This document shows, one piece after another, positions 19,393 to 32,900 of a stretch of DNA of 64,000 nucleotides. Source of the stretch: Strongylocentrotus droebachiensis (Eukaryota > Echinodermata > Echinoidea > Camarodonta > Strongylocentrotidae). Numbering within the stretch: the stretch's first letter is position 1; each line of letters opens with the position of its first letter. The DNA lies in NCBI GenBank assembly GCA_035222895.1, contig JAVYIG010002372.1, forward strand, positions 62,001-126,000, read 5' to 3'. The position numbers and the translations under genes were made by a program. Below the pieces are notes generated by a model. It worked only from the letters and a program-made list of their open reading frames with translations. It made no database searches and was not told the DNA's origin.

Positions 19393-21102
19393 GTCGAATC
19401 TCTTCGAGTTCCGCCGCTGCATGCTTCCTCTGATGTGACTCTCGTATAGTAGTTCCACATCTTATTACGATAGCGATACACCGGGGGTACGGTACGTAAC
19501 ACTATGCATCCCTATGGTTGAGACGTGGTTGGCAATTCCATTCAAGCCGCCACATATATACCGCAAAGGTGTATAGTTCTAACTTAGCGCGCTAGCACTA
19601 CATTACATAGGTGCCTCAACCCCCTTGAATCCTCAATTTCCTGAAAAAAGGAAGATTTGTTGATGCGATACTAGAACCTATTACTAGACCCTAGTAATAC
19701 TTTGATTACTAAGCGCATCATACTAGAAAGAACGATTTTTACAAGTTTATGGCCAAGTGCAGTGCAGTGACACATAACGGCATTTAATACCAACAATTCG
19801 CTGAATCTTTCCTGCTCTTCGACTTCCTGTTTGATTGATCAATTTTACGTGATTTTTTTCTTTTCGTGCTGTGGTCTGCGGGTCTCTGTCGAGTCGGGCT
19901 GAGCTGAGTGATGCGCCGAGGTTGTGCTGGCTTGAAATTGAATGAGTGTCTCGAGTCACGGGCACTGTTGTGAAAACTGCGAAAACTGGCGATGTAACAG
20001 TGAGCAAGACATGGTGTTTTTTCCTTAGTAATATATTTTTGTAGTGAGTAAGACATAATTCTTTTACTTATGATAGATCTATATATTATATGGCTTAAAA
20101 AATAAATGTTTCCTCGACCCTCTTCTCTGCATTGGCATTGCCATCTTGTCAATCTCCTTTCAACTCAAGTTTCACTTTCAGTTTCAGTTTCATTTTTAAG
20201 AATAAGATTAAGACTTCATAACCATCCTCTTCTCTCCTTTCGTTTTAGCTTCAGTCATAGTGGTACCCTCTGTCTGACTTTCATTTTACAATCTTAATTT
20301 CTCCCTGACTATGTGAATCTTCAAATTTACTAAAAAATCTGATTAGGATTTCAGTGAATGAACTTGTTTAAGTATTTTTGTCAGACATGTGAAATGAGTC
20401 ATTCCATGGGGTTGGGGCACCATTACAAAACGATGCATGAAGTCTTTTGTCTACGGCTGATTGTCAACAAAACGGAGTTAATTTGTTAATTCCGTTTGTA
20501 GCTACGGCAGGCAGCCAGTGAAAACGAATTCGTCTAATAAAATTATGGAAATGCAAGCACTACTTTAAACGAACAGAACTTTGTTATTCCTACTCCTAGC
20601 TCATTTTTCCTGACTGAGGTATCGTATGAAAGGGCAGAAATGTGATTTTCTCTTTGAAATTCAGATTCCGTCTGCCAAATGACTTTTTGGTTTCCTCTCT
20701 TCAAATTCATTTTAATCACTCATGCATGAAATATGCATTATATGAGTTGCATCAAATGAAAGAGGAGGATTTAAGCTTTAAAAATATGTGTCATTTATCA
20801 ATTATAATTGTGATTAAGTTATGATAAAACATTGATAATTCTGTTTTGTTTTTCTGGGACACACTGTATATTAATTGCATACAAATCTTCAATGATTTCA
20901 TCTTCTAAAGTTCTAAGTGTAGTACAGATCTCATAGTCATACCAACGTTCCATAGACATTGCATAGTTTTTGCCCATACCTTATGGAATGACCCAGAAGT
21001 AGACTTTTCAAACATTAGAGATGCAGACTACTCTATGGTTTCACTCTCAAATTTTTGTTCCTTCCAGATTTTTCATCACATATGATATAAGAGAGCAACT
21101 GC
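19393..21102. other. Upstream region of the Ly6-like gene; no gene seen
   Basis: No coding exon was found. The stretch 20395-20997 is bounded by imperfect inverted words (GAGTCATTCCATGGGG at left, ATGGAATGACCC at right) and may be a decayed inverted-repeat element. The part next to 21103 is presumably promoter and 5' leader of the Ly6-like gene. No clear TATA box was identified. Confidence 0.4.
20395..20997. repeat. Possible inverted-repeat element
   Basis: The left terminus GAGTCATTCCATGGGGTTGG matches the reverse complement of the right terminus (GGGTCATTCCATAAGGTATG) with several mismatches. The 600-bp interior has no open frame of note. No target duplication was confirmed. Confidence 0.35.
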
Positions 21103-23063
21103 ATGATGGCTGCTTTGTACTTTGTGTTGATGATGTGGCTGCCAATTTGCAGAGCTAGTACAGAAGAAATGTACACAATACCAGACCAAATTACTCTTGG
21201 CCCCATTGAAGGTAAAGTCGGTAGATTTAGTTATACAGCACTCAGCATTTAAGTTTTAAGCAGTACGCGTAAAGAAAACCAAAATATAGATCTACCAAAC
21301 ACAGTCTTCTGCTGGGTTAAATAAATTCTGAAGAATCACCAATACGGTATGCAAAATTAGTGTGTCTGTGTAATATCTTACAGAATTTAAACTTCTCTCT
21401 AATTTTGCAAATGTGTCCAACTTTTGAATACTAAAAGTATGAAAATACATGCATGTTTGCAAATGGTCATGAAAAATCATGCATTTTGTTCATGTGAAAT
21501 AATTAATACAGTTGATAGATATTTGTAAACAAAATTTTAAAAATTCAGAGAAGAGAATATTAGGTATGTTGTGTTATGTATGTTCTTCTACTTGTAGCTG
21601 AGCTTCAATGCATCAAATTCTAATACCCAGCACAAGATTTATATACAACTCCCATGTTCTTCCAAAATCCTTCAAATTTTGCTTCATGCATGGTGTGATA
21701 ACAATTATGAATTTGATTTCTAAGGAATCCTGAGCAAAATTTTGAGGATTTTATTTTTATTAAATCAACATTGTGTTTGGTATAGTCAACAGATACTGCT
21801 TGAAATTGCTTCTAATGTTCAATATTATAATGTTATCATTTATACATGGCCTAAATGGGTTTGAATGTCTTTATTTCAGCTTACGTCTCAAACTTCAGCT
21901 GCTATGAATGCCAAGGTATAGTGGGAGAAGTGACAAACTGCGGCGAAAGTTTGGTAGCAGAAGAGGATATAGCCGTTAGTGATACGATTCCTTGCAATAA
22001 CATTTGTACAGTAAGTCAATATTATATTTTTTTTAAATTAAAAAAAAATGACTGTGAAATAAAGAATCAACTCCAGAGCACTTTCAATACCATTTTGCAT
22101 TGTCTTTATACATCATGTTCAAATTAAGTAACATATCATTCTGACGTTGTAATATTTGTACATTTCCATAGGTGATACACAAGGGTTTTGTCATTATCAT
22201 TGGGTTAATTTCGTGAAAGTCCTTGTCATCATGTTACGGATTTTGTCTTCGCCATGGGCCTCAAACTGTTTTATTTTTATAGATTAAGTTCTCACCGTGA
22301 CAGATATGTAAATGGGTAACTTTCATGATCAGGCACTCAGTGATTTCCTGATGAAGTTTCAAGGTAAAGGGCTTTGTTTAATATATAAATGCCATTGGTA
22401 GTGTACATGTGAATGTTAAGCATATACAGTGTACATGTATGATCTAAATATTGGATTTTCAGAGCTTTACAATCATTTAAGTGTAATCTCGGATTTGGAC
22501 CGATACGTAAAATAGATTAGTATTAAATCAATTAAACGAGAATGGAAAATAAAAGAGGTAAATTATAAAATATGAGAATAAACATAACTTGAAATCATCA
22601 AGTAGTTTCCTCCTACATCAAATAATGTTTGTAAGCTAGGCTCATTAGGATTTTGGGGCATAAATTCACATCTCTTAGGACGGTATTTATTGTATTATAC
22701 AAAAATGTAATTGTTGCATGCCATTAGCATGAAGTGGTGACTGAAACAACAACGACAAGGCAGTCTGTTTTAATCAAATCTCACGGTAACGACTGCACAT
22801 GTTTATTATTGTCAGATTTCCATCTAATGTCACTATTTTGAATATTAATCAAACAGAAAGCAGTGACTTACAAGATGGATCAGAAGATCTATGTGACGCG
22901 GAACTGTTCCCAGTCATGTGATCCAGGCTGCAAGATGCGTGCAGGGACGGGAACGTGTTGGTACTGTTGCCACGGCGATCTTTGCAACGGGGCACGCAAG
23001 ACGACGGCAGTGTCCCTACTCTCACTGGTCTTCTTAAGTCTTGGCGTTTATGTAAACATTTGA
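21103..23063 (+). CDS. Ly6/uPAR-domain GPI-anchored protein
   Basis: Three coding exons, 21103-21211, 21880-22010 and 22857-23063, with GT-AG boundaries and matching phases (1, then 0), give 148 residues. The first exon encodes a signal peptide (MMAALYFVLMMWLPICRAS). Exons 2 and 3 encode one three-finger (LU) domain opening with CYEC and closing with the family hallmark CCHGDLCN, with 12 cysteines in between. The end, TTAVSLLSLVFLSLGVYVN, is hydrophobic with no charged residue after it, as expected for GPI-anchor attachment. The mature protein would sit on the outer cell surface. Its ligand cannot be told from sequence. The three-exon layout matches vertebrate Ly6 genes. A second ATG follows the first directly, and either could be the start. 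Confidence 0.9.
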
Positions 23064-26000
23064 TGATACCTTGCTTGTAAATGCCCATTCAGACACGAAG
23101 TAGTAAACCGCGTCACAAAGAAAGCGCCATGGAAAAATCGTATGAGATATAAACATACTACGCATCACGATACTGTATCTTATAATACATGTTCACTGTA
23201 TATGAGTGAGAATAGAGGCCAGTGTTCTTCTCTTCTTCTTCTTCAAGATAATCTGCCTCCTTCAATACTGAAGATTCTTGCAGATGCCGTATATACTCTG
23301 ATCGGGGTGTGCATGTGGACCACTACACCGGGGTTTCCCTCTACTCGTATACGAATAGTGCAATGGGTCTCATAGCTATGTTTTTTTATCCTTGAAATAG
23401 TAGCCTTGCCATTCATTCACATACAAAAAATTGACCTCATTTTTTAAGCGGTTTACTTCGTCATGTCTGAAAGGGGCTTTTAAAAATTTACGTTCTTTCC
23501 TCTCTTGTACAAAAGTAGTTGACTTCCATCCATTCCTTCATTGTGTAAAATACATTTAGAAGCATTCCGCACTGCTCTCCAATATTTGCCATTTGTGTGC
23601 TTTCTGCCAAACTTTTTGTCTATGACTAACGACAGTAGCTGAAATATAAACATGTACATTTCTATGCCACTTTATGTAGTGTACTAGAATATCATTTGGG
23701 CATATCCATTTCCATTTTTTAAATGCTGTAAAAATGTAAAACTATTACATGTGTATCTATGTTTGATTATGAAAATGTATCTGTTGTGCATTGCACATTG
23801 GCCAGGGTCAATTTATTGAAGATTATAGATGGAGCACAGTGGAAATGAATTTTAAGATTTGTGGTAAACTTCATGATTAAAATGGTTAGGAAGGATCTTC
23901 CAAAGTTTGTTACCACCGACCATTATATTACAAAGACTATTGCAGGAGGCTGCCTTATTTATGATATCAATTATATACTTCTCATAGGCATAATTGTCAT
24001 TTTTCAAGATGGTGTAATATACAAGTAAAATCTAAATTGACTGAAATTGCCATTATATTTTTCACCAATAGTTACAAAAATGCATATTTTATGTTTTATA
24101 CATTACACTCTGCATTTTAATTGTGTTTCACTTTTAGATGTGAATATTTTGAAATTGTGTTGCACATATTGCAGAAAGGGAAAGCAATAATAAAGGCCAA
24201 AGCCTTTTACACTCCATGTAAATATACAACTTCTATTATTGTACAATCAAGAACTTTCAGCATGTGTGAACTTTTACAAGTGGCCCACAGATTCACAAGT
24301 TTCACAATGCAAGCTTAATGAATCACAACATTGAAATTTTCATGTGCCGAAAGTTTTCGATTCCACAGTATTGAAAAATGAAGTCAAGATTAAATTCTTT
24401 GTAACTTGTAACTTTATATATATATATATGAATAGGATTTAGAACTAGGTTTTCAAAAATGTGTTCTAGAATCGTAAAATTGTCTTCCTAATGTATACCC
24501 ACAAGTATGTGTGTGTGCATATGGTCTGTTTCAGTGTGTTTACCATCAACCATGTACTATTCAGACATGACCAGTATGAATAGTGTAAGTTTTGCTGTAG
24601 ATGTGTGTGAGTAATGAAATACATGTAAATGTCTTAAGCATCTTATTGAGGTCAATTTGAATACGGGTAAGTTGTGGTTGTCCAAACTCTTTATTCAACT
24701 TTGGTATGAGTAGCAGTGTACCTGATTTGTGCTTTGATTATCAGTTTTAAAAACTTCCATGTGTACGTTTCTACCAATCATCAATTTCTACCAACATGTG
24801 GAACTGAATTTGACACTCTTTTGTCGCATAAAATTTGCATTTTTGCAGGATACATCAAGTGTTCAAGAAATGCTTTTTAATGATGAAGTGCCATATTTAT
24901 TGTTTAATTTGTTAGTCAATTGAGTAGATAATCCATATCATTTATTATAGAAGTGTATATCTATACATAGCATTTACAAACGATAATGGACATGTCTAGC
25001 GATCCCCCCTACAGACTAACATAAAAATAGTCACTTAGCAACCATATTTGCACATATATATATTGATTTGTTTCATTTGGACATTACATGAAGCTGTTGT
25101 ATGACATGCTTGCCGGTGGTGCTTGTGTATATCCGTCCATGAAATTGCAAAGGGTACGTCTTTATGTTGTTTGTTGATCATGAACTTCTATGTTCTCCAA
25201 ACTGTGCCCTTTATTTCGACCACCATTTTAAAATAAATGTTTACCTATGCTTTTATTGACAAACTGTTTTATCATAGATGAGTTTTGCAGTATCATTTTT
25301 TAAGGAGAAAACAAAGCAAATTTGTTAATAGACAAATGCAAATCAGCAAAGTTTATTATATGCTTTCTTTTATTTATAAGCGCAGAGGCACATAGTGTTA
25401 TCATGGAAGATAGACACACACAAAAAATGAATTCATCAAAATCATAAAAAACTGCAAAGTCAACTAAATATATTTTACATCACATTAATTTCATAATAAA
25501 AGCATATCAAATATACATACATGAATGTTACATCACATACTTTGTATTTACCAGGCATAAGTGAATTTGATAAACCATATATATAACAATATGTCTAAAA
25601 TTGTCTATTCAATGTTAAAAAAATGTAATGTTAAAAAATAATGCAATGTTTGTTAAATGAAAATATGTATGGAAGAACTTTTGAATCAAATCAACTGGTG
25701 TACTGCAATTTCATGACATGCAATTTGAAATACTAGTATTTGATAGTACCATCCATAATTGCATTGTTTGAGAATTTTATGTCTTCTTGTTCGATTTTAG
25801 AATGTTGAGATGAAAATCAATGCAATAAATTTTGACTTTAGAAGACTATGACATGTTCAAATCATTTGTTTTGATTTCACTGGTTCTAGTCGTAAGGAGC
25901 TTTCCTCCTTAAAGGTACATGTAAACTTCATCTTGACTATAGGTTTCGGGAATGTTGGGGGAAAAAATGTTCAGAATCAGAATAAAATACAAGTACATGT

Positions 26001-27403
26001 ACCAGGGTTCCTAATTATGAAAAGGTTTTAAACTGGAAATAGGATGATATTTCTAATAATGATAATGGAATTTGAAACTCTATCAAAGAAAGTAAAATTG
26101 TATTTAGTTCGCATGAAATGCTTGGAACCAAGAATTTACACTGATTATTAAGACCCACGATCAATTGCTTCAAACCAAACTATTTCATAAAAAATGCACC
26201 ATCACCTTAGAAAATAGCAAAATAAACATCAAATTTGCTTGGTGTTAGAGATTTTCTTATAAATGGCATTGCATTCGTTCATCTATTGTCCCTCACGTTT
26301 ATATTAGTGCATTTAAATTTAGTGCATGAATCCTTTCAGTTTTCCAAGTTGATTACATCTTGTTTACATTTCTATGTGTTACTATCGACCTTGTAATTAA
26401 TGAGGATTCTTTATTTACTACTAGGCAACTATCATTCTCAACTGAAGACAGTTTCTTTTGCAATACATGCATGTTTCGATAATTCTATTCAGTGCATTCC
26501 ATATGTTCATGTGAGCTTGTGAATTACACTTTGGAAAAAAAACAGACTAAGGAGAGAAAAAATGTCCTCCCCCGAAAAAAAATCATTCCTTTCTATTTTT
26601 TTTTCTTTCTCACAGTCACATTGAACATCAGTGCTGCCACATCATATTCAAGGGACACAATATGACACCCACGGTTAAATGCATATAACCAGGTGTTAAA
26701 AATGTATATTGCCACTTATTAGGCACAAAGAAAGGGAAAAGGGTAAAAATCCAGTGTTCTTGTGTCTATAATTTTTGTTAAAATTAGCAATCACTTGAGT
26801 CATCTCCAGACATAGCCCTCCTGAAGTGGTTTTTATCAATCTATTATAATTCCATCACTGATCTATATAATCTTAATTTGAATCCACCTAATTCAAAGAT
26901 ACAAATTCAATGCATGCACTCAGAAAATGTCTTACAATGTATTTTGAAGTATGGCTGCTTTTTACAAGCAAAGGCACTTTAATACAAATTGCATATTTGT
27001 TTTTTCTATTGCATTGCATGTTCATTTCATCACATTTCCATAAAAAGACTTATTCAAATTTTGAAAACTATATGTAAATTTAAGCTTTCATCTTCAACTT
27101 CATTTTACATCCTCTATCTTTTCAATTATATTCTTCAATACAACTTTCTTAGAACTTGCAACAGTTACTCTTTATATTTTGCTAATAGATTATCTATTAT
27201 GCCAGCGCATTTTCTGTATTGACTTTGGTTATCCAAGCACATCACTCTTTGACATGAGTGATGGAATAATATTCACCATCATGGTATACAAACATTCGTC
27301 ATATCTCATGCTGTATTTAAAATGATTTAAACTTCAAACTTGTTTTACTCAGACTTGTATTGTATGGAAGATATATAACTGGAGCATTCGCATGATGTGT
27401 ATG
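23064..27403. other. Ly6-like gene 3' flank and intergenic DNA
   Basis: About 4.3 kb of AT-rich DNA without a recognisable exon on either strand. The first part is probably the 3' UTR of the Ly6-like gene. Several AATAAA-type hexamers occur, for example near 25826, but I cannot say which is used. No repeat family was recognised. Confidence 0.5.
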
Positions 27404-29157
27404 CAGAGCTGCCAAGTCTCCCGGATCCTGCGGGAGACTCCCGGATTTTGACCCAATATCCCGTTTTCCCGACCCCATGCAAAAATCTCCCGGATTTCCA
27501 GATTTTAAGTTGTATTATTTTCACAAACGACTGTTTCACAAGACTAGCATGTTGAGTTCGTACGTACGTATACAAACAGGTCAACACATGGCAATTCTGT
27601 AATATGAATTTTCCTGTTATCCAGTCGTCGAATATAAATTTACCGTGATATCGTACTTTATTTAACAGCGTAATAAATGAGAGTTACGCCGAACGACTGG
27701 CGGGCTAGTCTAACAAACCATTGGGAACATGTGATAATGTGAGTGGTGTTTGTGTGATAGCAATTCGCCTGCTTGCTCTGCCGGGCGGCTTCCTCGCCGG
27801 CCCCCGTAGCGTCCCGGTACGTTGGTGCCGGTTTCCAATCGGTCGCGTCAGAGCAGCCAGAAGTTGCACTGATACAACAAGCAGACTTTGTCTGCTGCGA
27901 TCGGCCCAAAAAACTGCACATTTGAACATCAGTTTTTGGATTGATTTGGGGACTTTTGCGATGTGATTTTTAAGTGGATTATCATTTGATACCAACATGG
28001 CAGTGTTACTGCAGAGTGGATTTTGAAGCCGACTTTTTTTTTCTGATCTCCTTTGCCGTTGGGAACGCATCGATATAACTTGCATCTTCCGAAGGCGTAA
28101 GTCAACTTTGTCCAAAACAAGGCTGTATTTTGTTTGACTATTAAAATATCATCCAGGACAATGTCGAAGTCGAAATATTATCAGAAATATAAAGATGACT
28201 ACCACTTGGAATGGCCTTGTGTTGGGAAATCTACGAAAGGCGAATACTACGCATTTTGTACAGTTTGCGGCGCAGATATCTCCATCAAGAGTGGGGGAAG
28301 AAATGATGTATTTCGCCACATCACATCTGACAAACACAAGCAAACCGCGAAATCAAGGGGCAATACAAAAGGAATACAGAGCTTTTTCAGGTTAGTATGA
28401 ACAGTTCTTAGATTTGTAAAATCGAGAAATAGTCTACCCCTCCATACCATAGACCTGCGTTCATTTCGTCAGTAGTTGGGGACCTCATTAATCTCCCTAA
28501 AAATTTGACTTACTCATAAACACGTGTGCGGGACTTGAAGGGTGGATTTTCTCACGATTTTATGTTTTTATTTGAAATACTAATCTGCACGTTGACTGTT
28601 TTATGCCAGTATCATGAACTTTAATAGTTTGTTAGGTTACACACATTGCAAGACAATAGCATCATTTTTATGAATTGCTTCGATCCTTAGTTTTGAAAAT
28701 TCGAATTTGACCGTTAAATCGTATTTAGCGCCCTCTCTCGGTGACAATGATGTTTTGTTAATTATCTGGCATATGCAAGGTTATTTAAAAGATTTGACCA
28801 CAGAATGATAAAAAAGATAAATTCTGAAATTTTCATCCAATTCTGTGCATGGGAAGGTGTTCTTTATCAAGGAAGAAGATTTTGATGTTTATGATGTGAA
28901 GTTCATATGTTATCAATTGTATGCAAATAAAATGTGCCATATCAAAGCCTTCCATTTTGAGAAATCATTGAAAAAATGTGTTCTAAAAGGGTTTCAAAGA
29001 GGCTTAAAACCAAGAGCTTTTGGGGGGCCTGCCCCCTGCCCCCCCCCCCCACCAGGGGCACTAAAAGGCCATTCTTGGTTCCCGCCAACATGAAGTCGTT
29101 CGATGCTGCTCTCTCAGAAATCTCCCTGATTACCCAAATCAAATGTTGGCAGCTCTG
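27404..29157 (+). mobile_element. Internally deleted hAT-like transposon with BED exon
   Basis: The left end CAGAGCTGCCAA and the right end TTGGCAGCTCTG are perfect inverted repeats of the hAT type. A 4-base TATG flanks both sides (27400-27403 and 29158-29161), but a full 8-bp duplication is not evident. The left interior has a GC-rich block of repeated CTCCCGGAT words. The element holds the BED-finger exon at 28161-28390, and a G/C-rich tract lies at 29023-29061. At 1.75 kb it is too short for a full hAT transposase, and no RNase H-like or hATC dimerisation segment was found, so it is probably non-autonomous. Confidence 0.65.
28161..28390 (+). CDS. BED-type zinc finger first exon (hAT-derived)
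   Basis: The frame from the ATG at 28161 gives 76 codons plus two bases and ends at a splice donor (TTTTTCAG, then GTTAGT). It encodes a Lys/Tyr-rich lead, then a BED-like finger with C33-x2-C36 and H53-x5-H59, followed by KSRGNTKGIQSFF, the usual stretch after the finger in hAT transposases and their domesticated relatives. BED fingers bind DNA, in transposases at the element ends. The donor implies a downstream catalytic exon that is missing before the right terminus. It could be expressed as a truncated product reading to a stop near 28400. Confidence 0.65.
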
Positions 29158-29952
29158 TATGACATGCCTAGGCCCTGTTTTACGAAACTTCTAATCACTG
29201 AAAGATGCTATACAATTATGACTTTGTACATAACCAATCAAATGCAATGACTTCAGTAGCTTATACAGTCAAACCCTCTTAATGGCCACCTCTCTATAAA
29301 GGCCACCTGCCTATATCCATCAGCTGTATTGTCTCCCTTAAAGAAGAAATACACATTGCAGAACCTGCCATAAAAGGCCATCTGACTACAGTGGCCACCT
29401 TTCCTGCTTCCTGTGTGTGGCCTTAACCAGATGACTACCGAATCATCTTCTTCCCATAGACTTAGGGCAGGAGACATCCAGTACCAGTAGACAATGAGTT
29501 AATAGACTGGTCTTACTATATCAATTTTCATAACGTTTTATTGATATTGGGCCCTGAGGGGTGTGTTTCACAAAAATCCTAAGTCTAACTTAACTCTAAG
29601 TTGGACTTAACTTTATGGAGAGCCATTTGTAGCCTTAAAATAAAATATATTCAAAAGCAAAAATTGAAGTATTTTAGACTTTTCATAAATTCCAAATCAA
29701 GAAAATGAAATCCCCTCGATAATAACAAATATGAATGATTTGAATCAGCATTTTATGCTTTTTAAAATAAATTTTACTACATATTTACAAAGATGCTAAC
29801 GGCTTTCCATAATTGTTAAGTCCAACTTAGAGATAAATTCAACTTAGGATCTTTGTGAAACACCGCCCTGGTCAAATGCTTTTAATACCTAGGCATCAGG
29901 AGGAGAACAGAAAGAGAGAACAATGGGTGTTGCTCTCGGTATGGATTGAGAG
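29158..29952. other. Intergenic between the hAT-like element and HAUS6
   Basis: No gene was found. At 29268-29420 the words GGCCACCT and AAAGGCCA repeat several times, suggesting a decayed dispersed repeat. A MITE-like inverted repeat follows. The last part is probably the HAUS6 3' UTR. Confidence 0.5.
29556..29870. repeat. MITE-like inverted repeat
   Basis: The left end reads GGGGTGTGTTTCACAAA and the right end TTTGTGAAACACCGCCCTG. Subterminal AAGTCTAACTTAACTCTAAG and TTAAGTCCAACTTAGAGATA extend the pairing. About 315 bp, no coding potential, target duplication not resolved. Confidence 0.65.
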
Positions 29953-32900
29953 CTAGATGTTGATAAGCTGACCGACGGATCCAGAAGGTGACGTTGCCGA
30001 TGGTGATGGAGCGTATGGAGATGGGGGTAGGAGAATAGAGTCATCCTCGTCTGTAGAATAACAGAATTTGGAGAAGCAACGTTTAGTGATGACTCTCGCG
30101 GGACCGGGAAAAGCTTTAAAAACCATAGCCACAATTCAACTATTGATCAATTACAGGTCAATCTCAATATTCATATTATTTTTTAAAAACTTCTTATTCT
30201 ACAGATTATCATGGATTTCTAATCATTGAATAACTAAAGGATTTTGTATAATGTGTATTCTCTTTTTGACTGTTTATTCTCCATAGATCAAGACCTAGAC
30301 TTCCACGTTGTTTGTATTTGGCGGTCCCCTGCTTGTTCCATTGGTTATGCAAAACCAGTAAAGAGTTCAAGCTTTTAACTACATATTTGAAAATTCAAAA
30401 CCATCATTTGGTGTACTATAACGGGAGAAGCCCCTTTTGTTTCCTTCATTTGAAATAGTACCTTAAAAACGATATATGGCAAATTACCCCTAGCAACTTA
30501 AGAAGTGCTATTTTATTAAAGATGTATTCTCTTACCTAAGATGCCAAAGTCAATGGTGGTTTTAGGAGTGGTCTGAAGCAATGGACTCTGGAATGAAGGC
30601 GAAGCCTTGTAGCTGCTCAAAGGTGTCTTTGTACCGGGGGTTTTCAGTCTTAAACTTGACATATCCCTCAGGAAAGATGCATCATTTGCAGAAAATGGGC
30701 TCTCGTCACCGAAAGAGAGACCAGAGATATTGGCTGGGAGTGAGTACCGTGAACTGTCATTCAAGTGAGGAGTCCGGTGGTACGTACCCTTGGCCGTTGA
30801 ATTGGGTGCTGAGCCGAATGATGTGTCGGCCTGACGACTCAATCGACCCCTGTTCTTGGTTAGTTTAGGGGTCGCTGATGGTGATACTAAAGGTGATATA
30901 TGGACCAGAAGATCTTCCAATCTATTTGAAGTGTCCAAGAAGAATGCCTCTTGTCCATTCTCAAAGGTATTGTCCAGCGCAAAGGGCCTGTCATTGGGGG
31001 TGAATCTACCGTTTGAATTACTGTGATCTGGTGAGGGACTCGGGTGAGTATCACTCGACGTGGTGCTACTCGGTGACAGGGAAAATTCAGTAGGTATTTG
31101 TTCATTTAATATTGGATGGCTCACTTCTGGCTCACACTGAAGTGCCGGGCTCAAGAGAATACCATTTGAGGCAAATGAATCTCCATTCAATGCTGAATCC
31201 TCCAAGTCATGTTGATATCTCAAGCGACTTCTATTCCCATTCAGCTTGGGGGTCACTGAAGGTGTCATTAACGGTGACACATGCACCAGAAGATCTTCCA
31301 ACCGATCTGATGCATCTAGGAGAAAATCATCTTGTCCATTCTCCGAGGTGTCGTCCAGAGAAAAGAGCTTGTCAAGGGGGCTATTAAGTTCCATTCCACC
31401 ATTCACTCTATGGTGTTCGGGGGAAGGACTGAGGTAACTCTCAGCTATCGCACCACCACCATTTCCTGGGAATGTTCTTTCCGGCGTTTGTCCATTGCGG
31501 TTAAGGTGGGTCAATTCTTGCCCAGACTGCAAAGCCGGATTGGAATCAAACACATCTCCGTTCATTGACGAGTCATTCAGGTCACTCCCAAAGCTATGCG
31601 TACTGATGTTACGCTCATCAACATGGTCAGAGAAAGTGACCGACTTCTGAGAACCGTTACTGGTCCGTTGTTTGACAGAAGACGATTGCTGCGATGACAT
31701 GGTATCCAGACTTGCCACATCATCACTCTCAGGGCTCCTGGTGCTGCCAGCTGTGGAAGGCAGCACAAGGGGACTGGCTGGATGCTGTGTTCGTGTAGAG
31801 CTGGAATGATTATTAACTGGGGTAGTGACTGGAGAATGTCTCAGCTTATCTTTGGTCACAAATGCACTTTGATCTGAGGGAAGGAGACAAAATATGGTTG
31901 ATCCAAGAACAAACATTGTAACAAATATTAAAGATAAAGTTGAGTTCTGGTCGTGCGATTGCATTGTGAAAGAAACGGTGTGGAATCGAACAGAAAAGGT
32001 TGATCATTTAGCATATAAGTATTGGTGTGTACTGCAAGGTTTTGGAATCATCAAAATTATAACAAATGTCTTGGTAAGTTACAAGCACTGTACACAGAAA
32101 TATGTATATGGGACTACACAAACATGTGGCGTAAAACTCTGTCCTGATTTTTATGGTGTTACATGCCATATTTAGAATATTAAGGCATTTGAAGAGCCAT
32201 GCTTTTCAGGGAATATTTGTTATCCGATGTTCTTCCACACTTGCATCATAACAATGATAACGCTCACAAATTATTTGTCACCTCTTCCCAGACCTCAACC
32301 TTCTCTTTAAGTTTTATCCCACACGGCAGTTAGTAAAAATACAAGATTTTCCTCTATAAATATCCTTACAATTTGCTTCAAACCAATAAGATACGGTGCA
32401 CTTTACCAAGTCCTTTTTACATATGATGTAGAAAATCACAGCCCTTTCTTTCTATGCACACAATTTAACATCATTACACTACAGAATATTTGTTAATGTC
32501 ATAATGAAGAATAGACTATCAAAGGTTTTATTCGCATACAATGAAACTTGCGTCATTTGTTTGAATACTCACTGATTGGGGGTTAATGGATTTTTATGAC
32601 TGACCGACCTCAAAATTTACTGCATACTTCAATTTTACCCCTAATCAAAAACGATTGCACAAATCTTAATACAAGAATGTTACACATCAACATAAAGCTC
32701 AAAATGTGCATATTTTAGAAATATTGAAAATAGAAGTGGATATCTTGTGACCTTGTCTAGCTTTCAAATTGTCTTACCAAGGACAGAAAGAGGATCTTCA
32801 ATGCCTAAAGGAAGAGGAGATTCAGAATGATCAGGCGACGAAGATAATGGAGATTCCATCAATCCTTTGAACTCTGGAGATCCACTCATAGCACCAACCA

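Noticed and set aside
19784..20152. 122-codon minus-strand frame upstream of the Ly6-like gene
   Set aside because: Basic, low-complexity translation without domain features or splice context. Length is compatible with chance.
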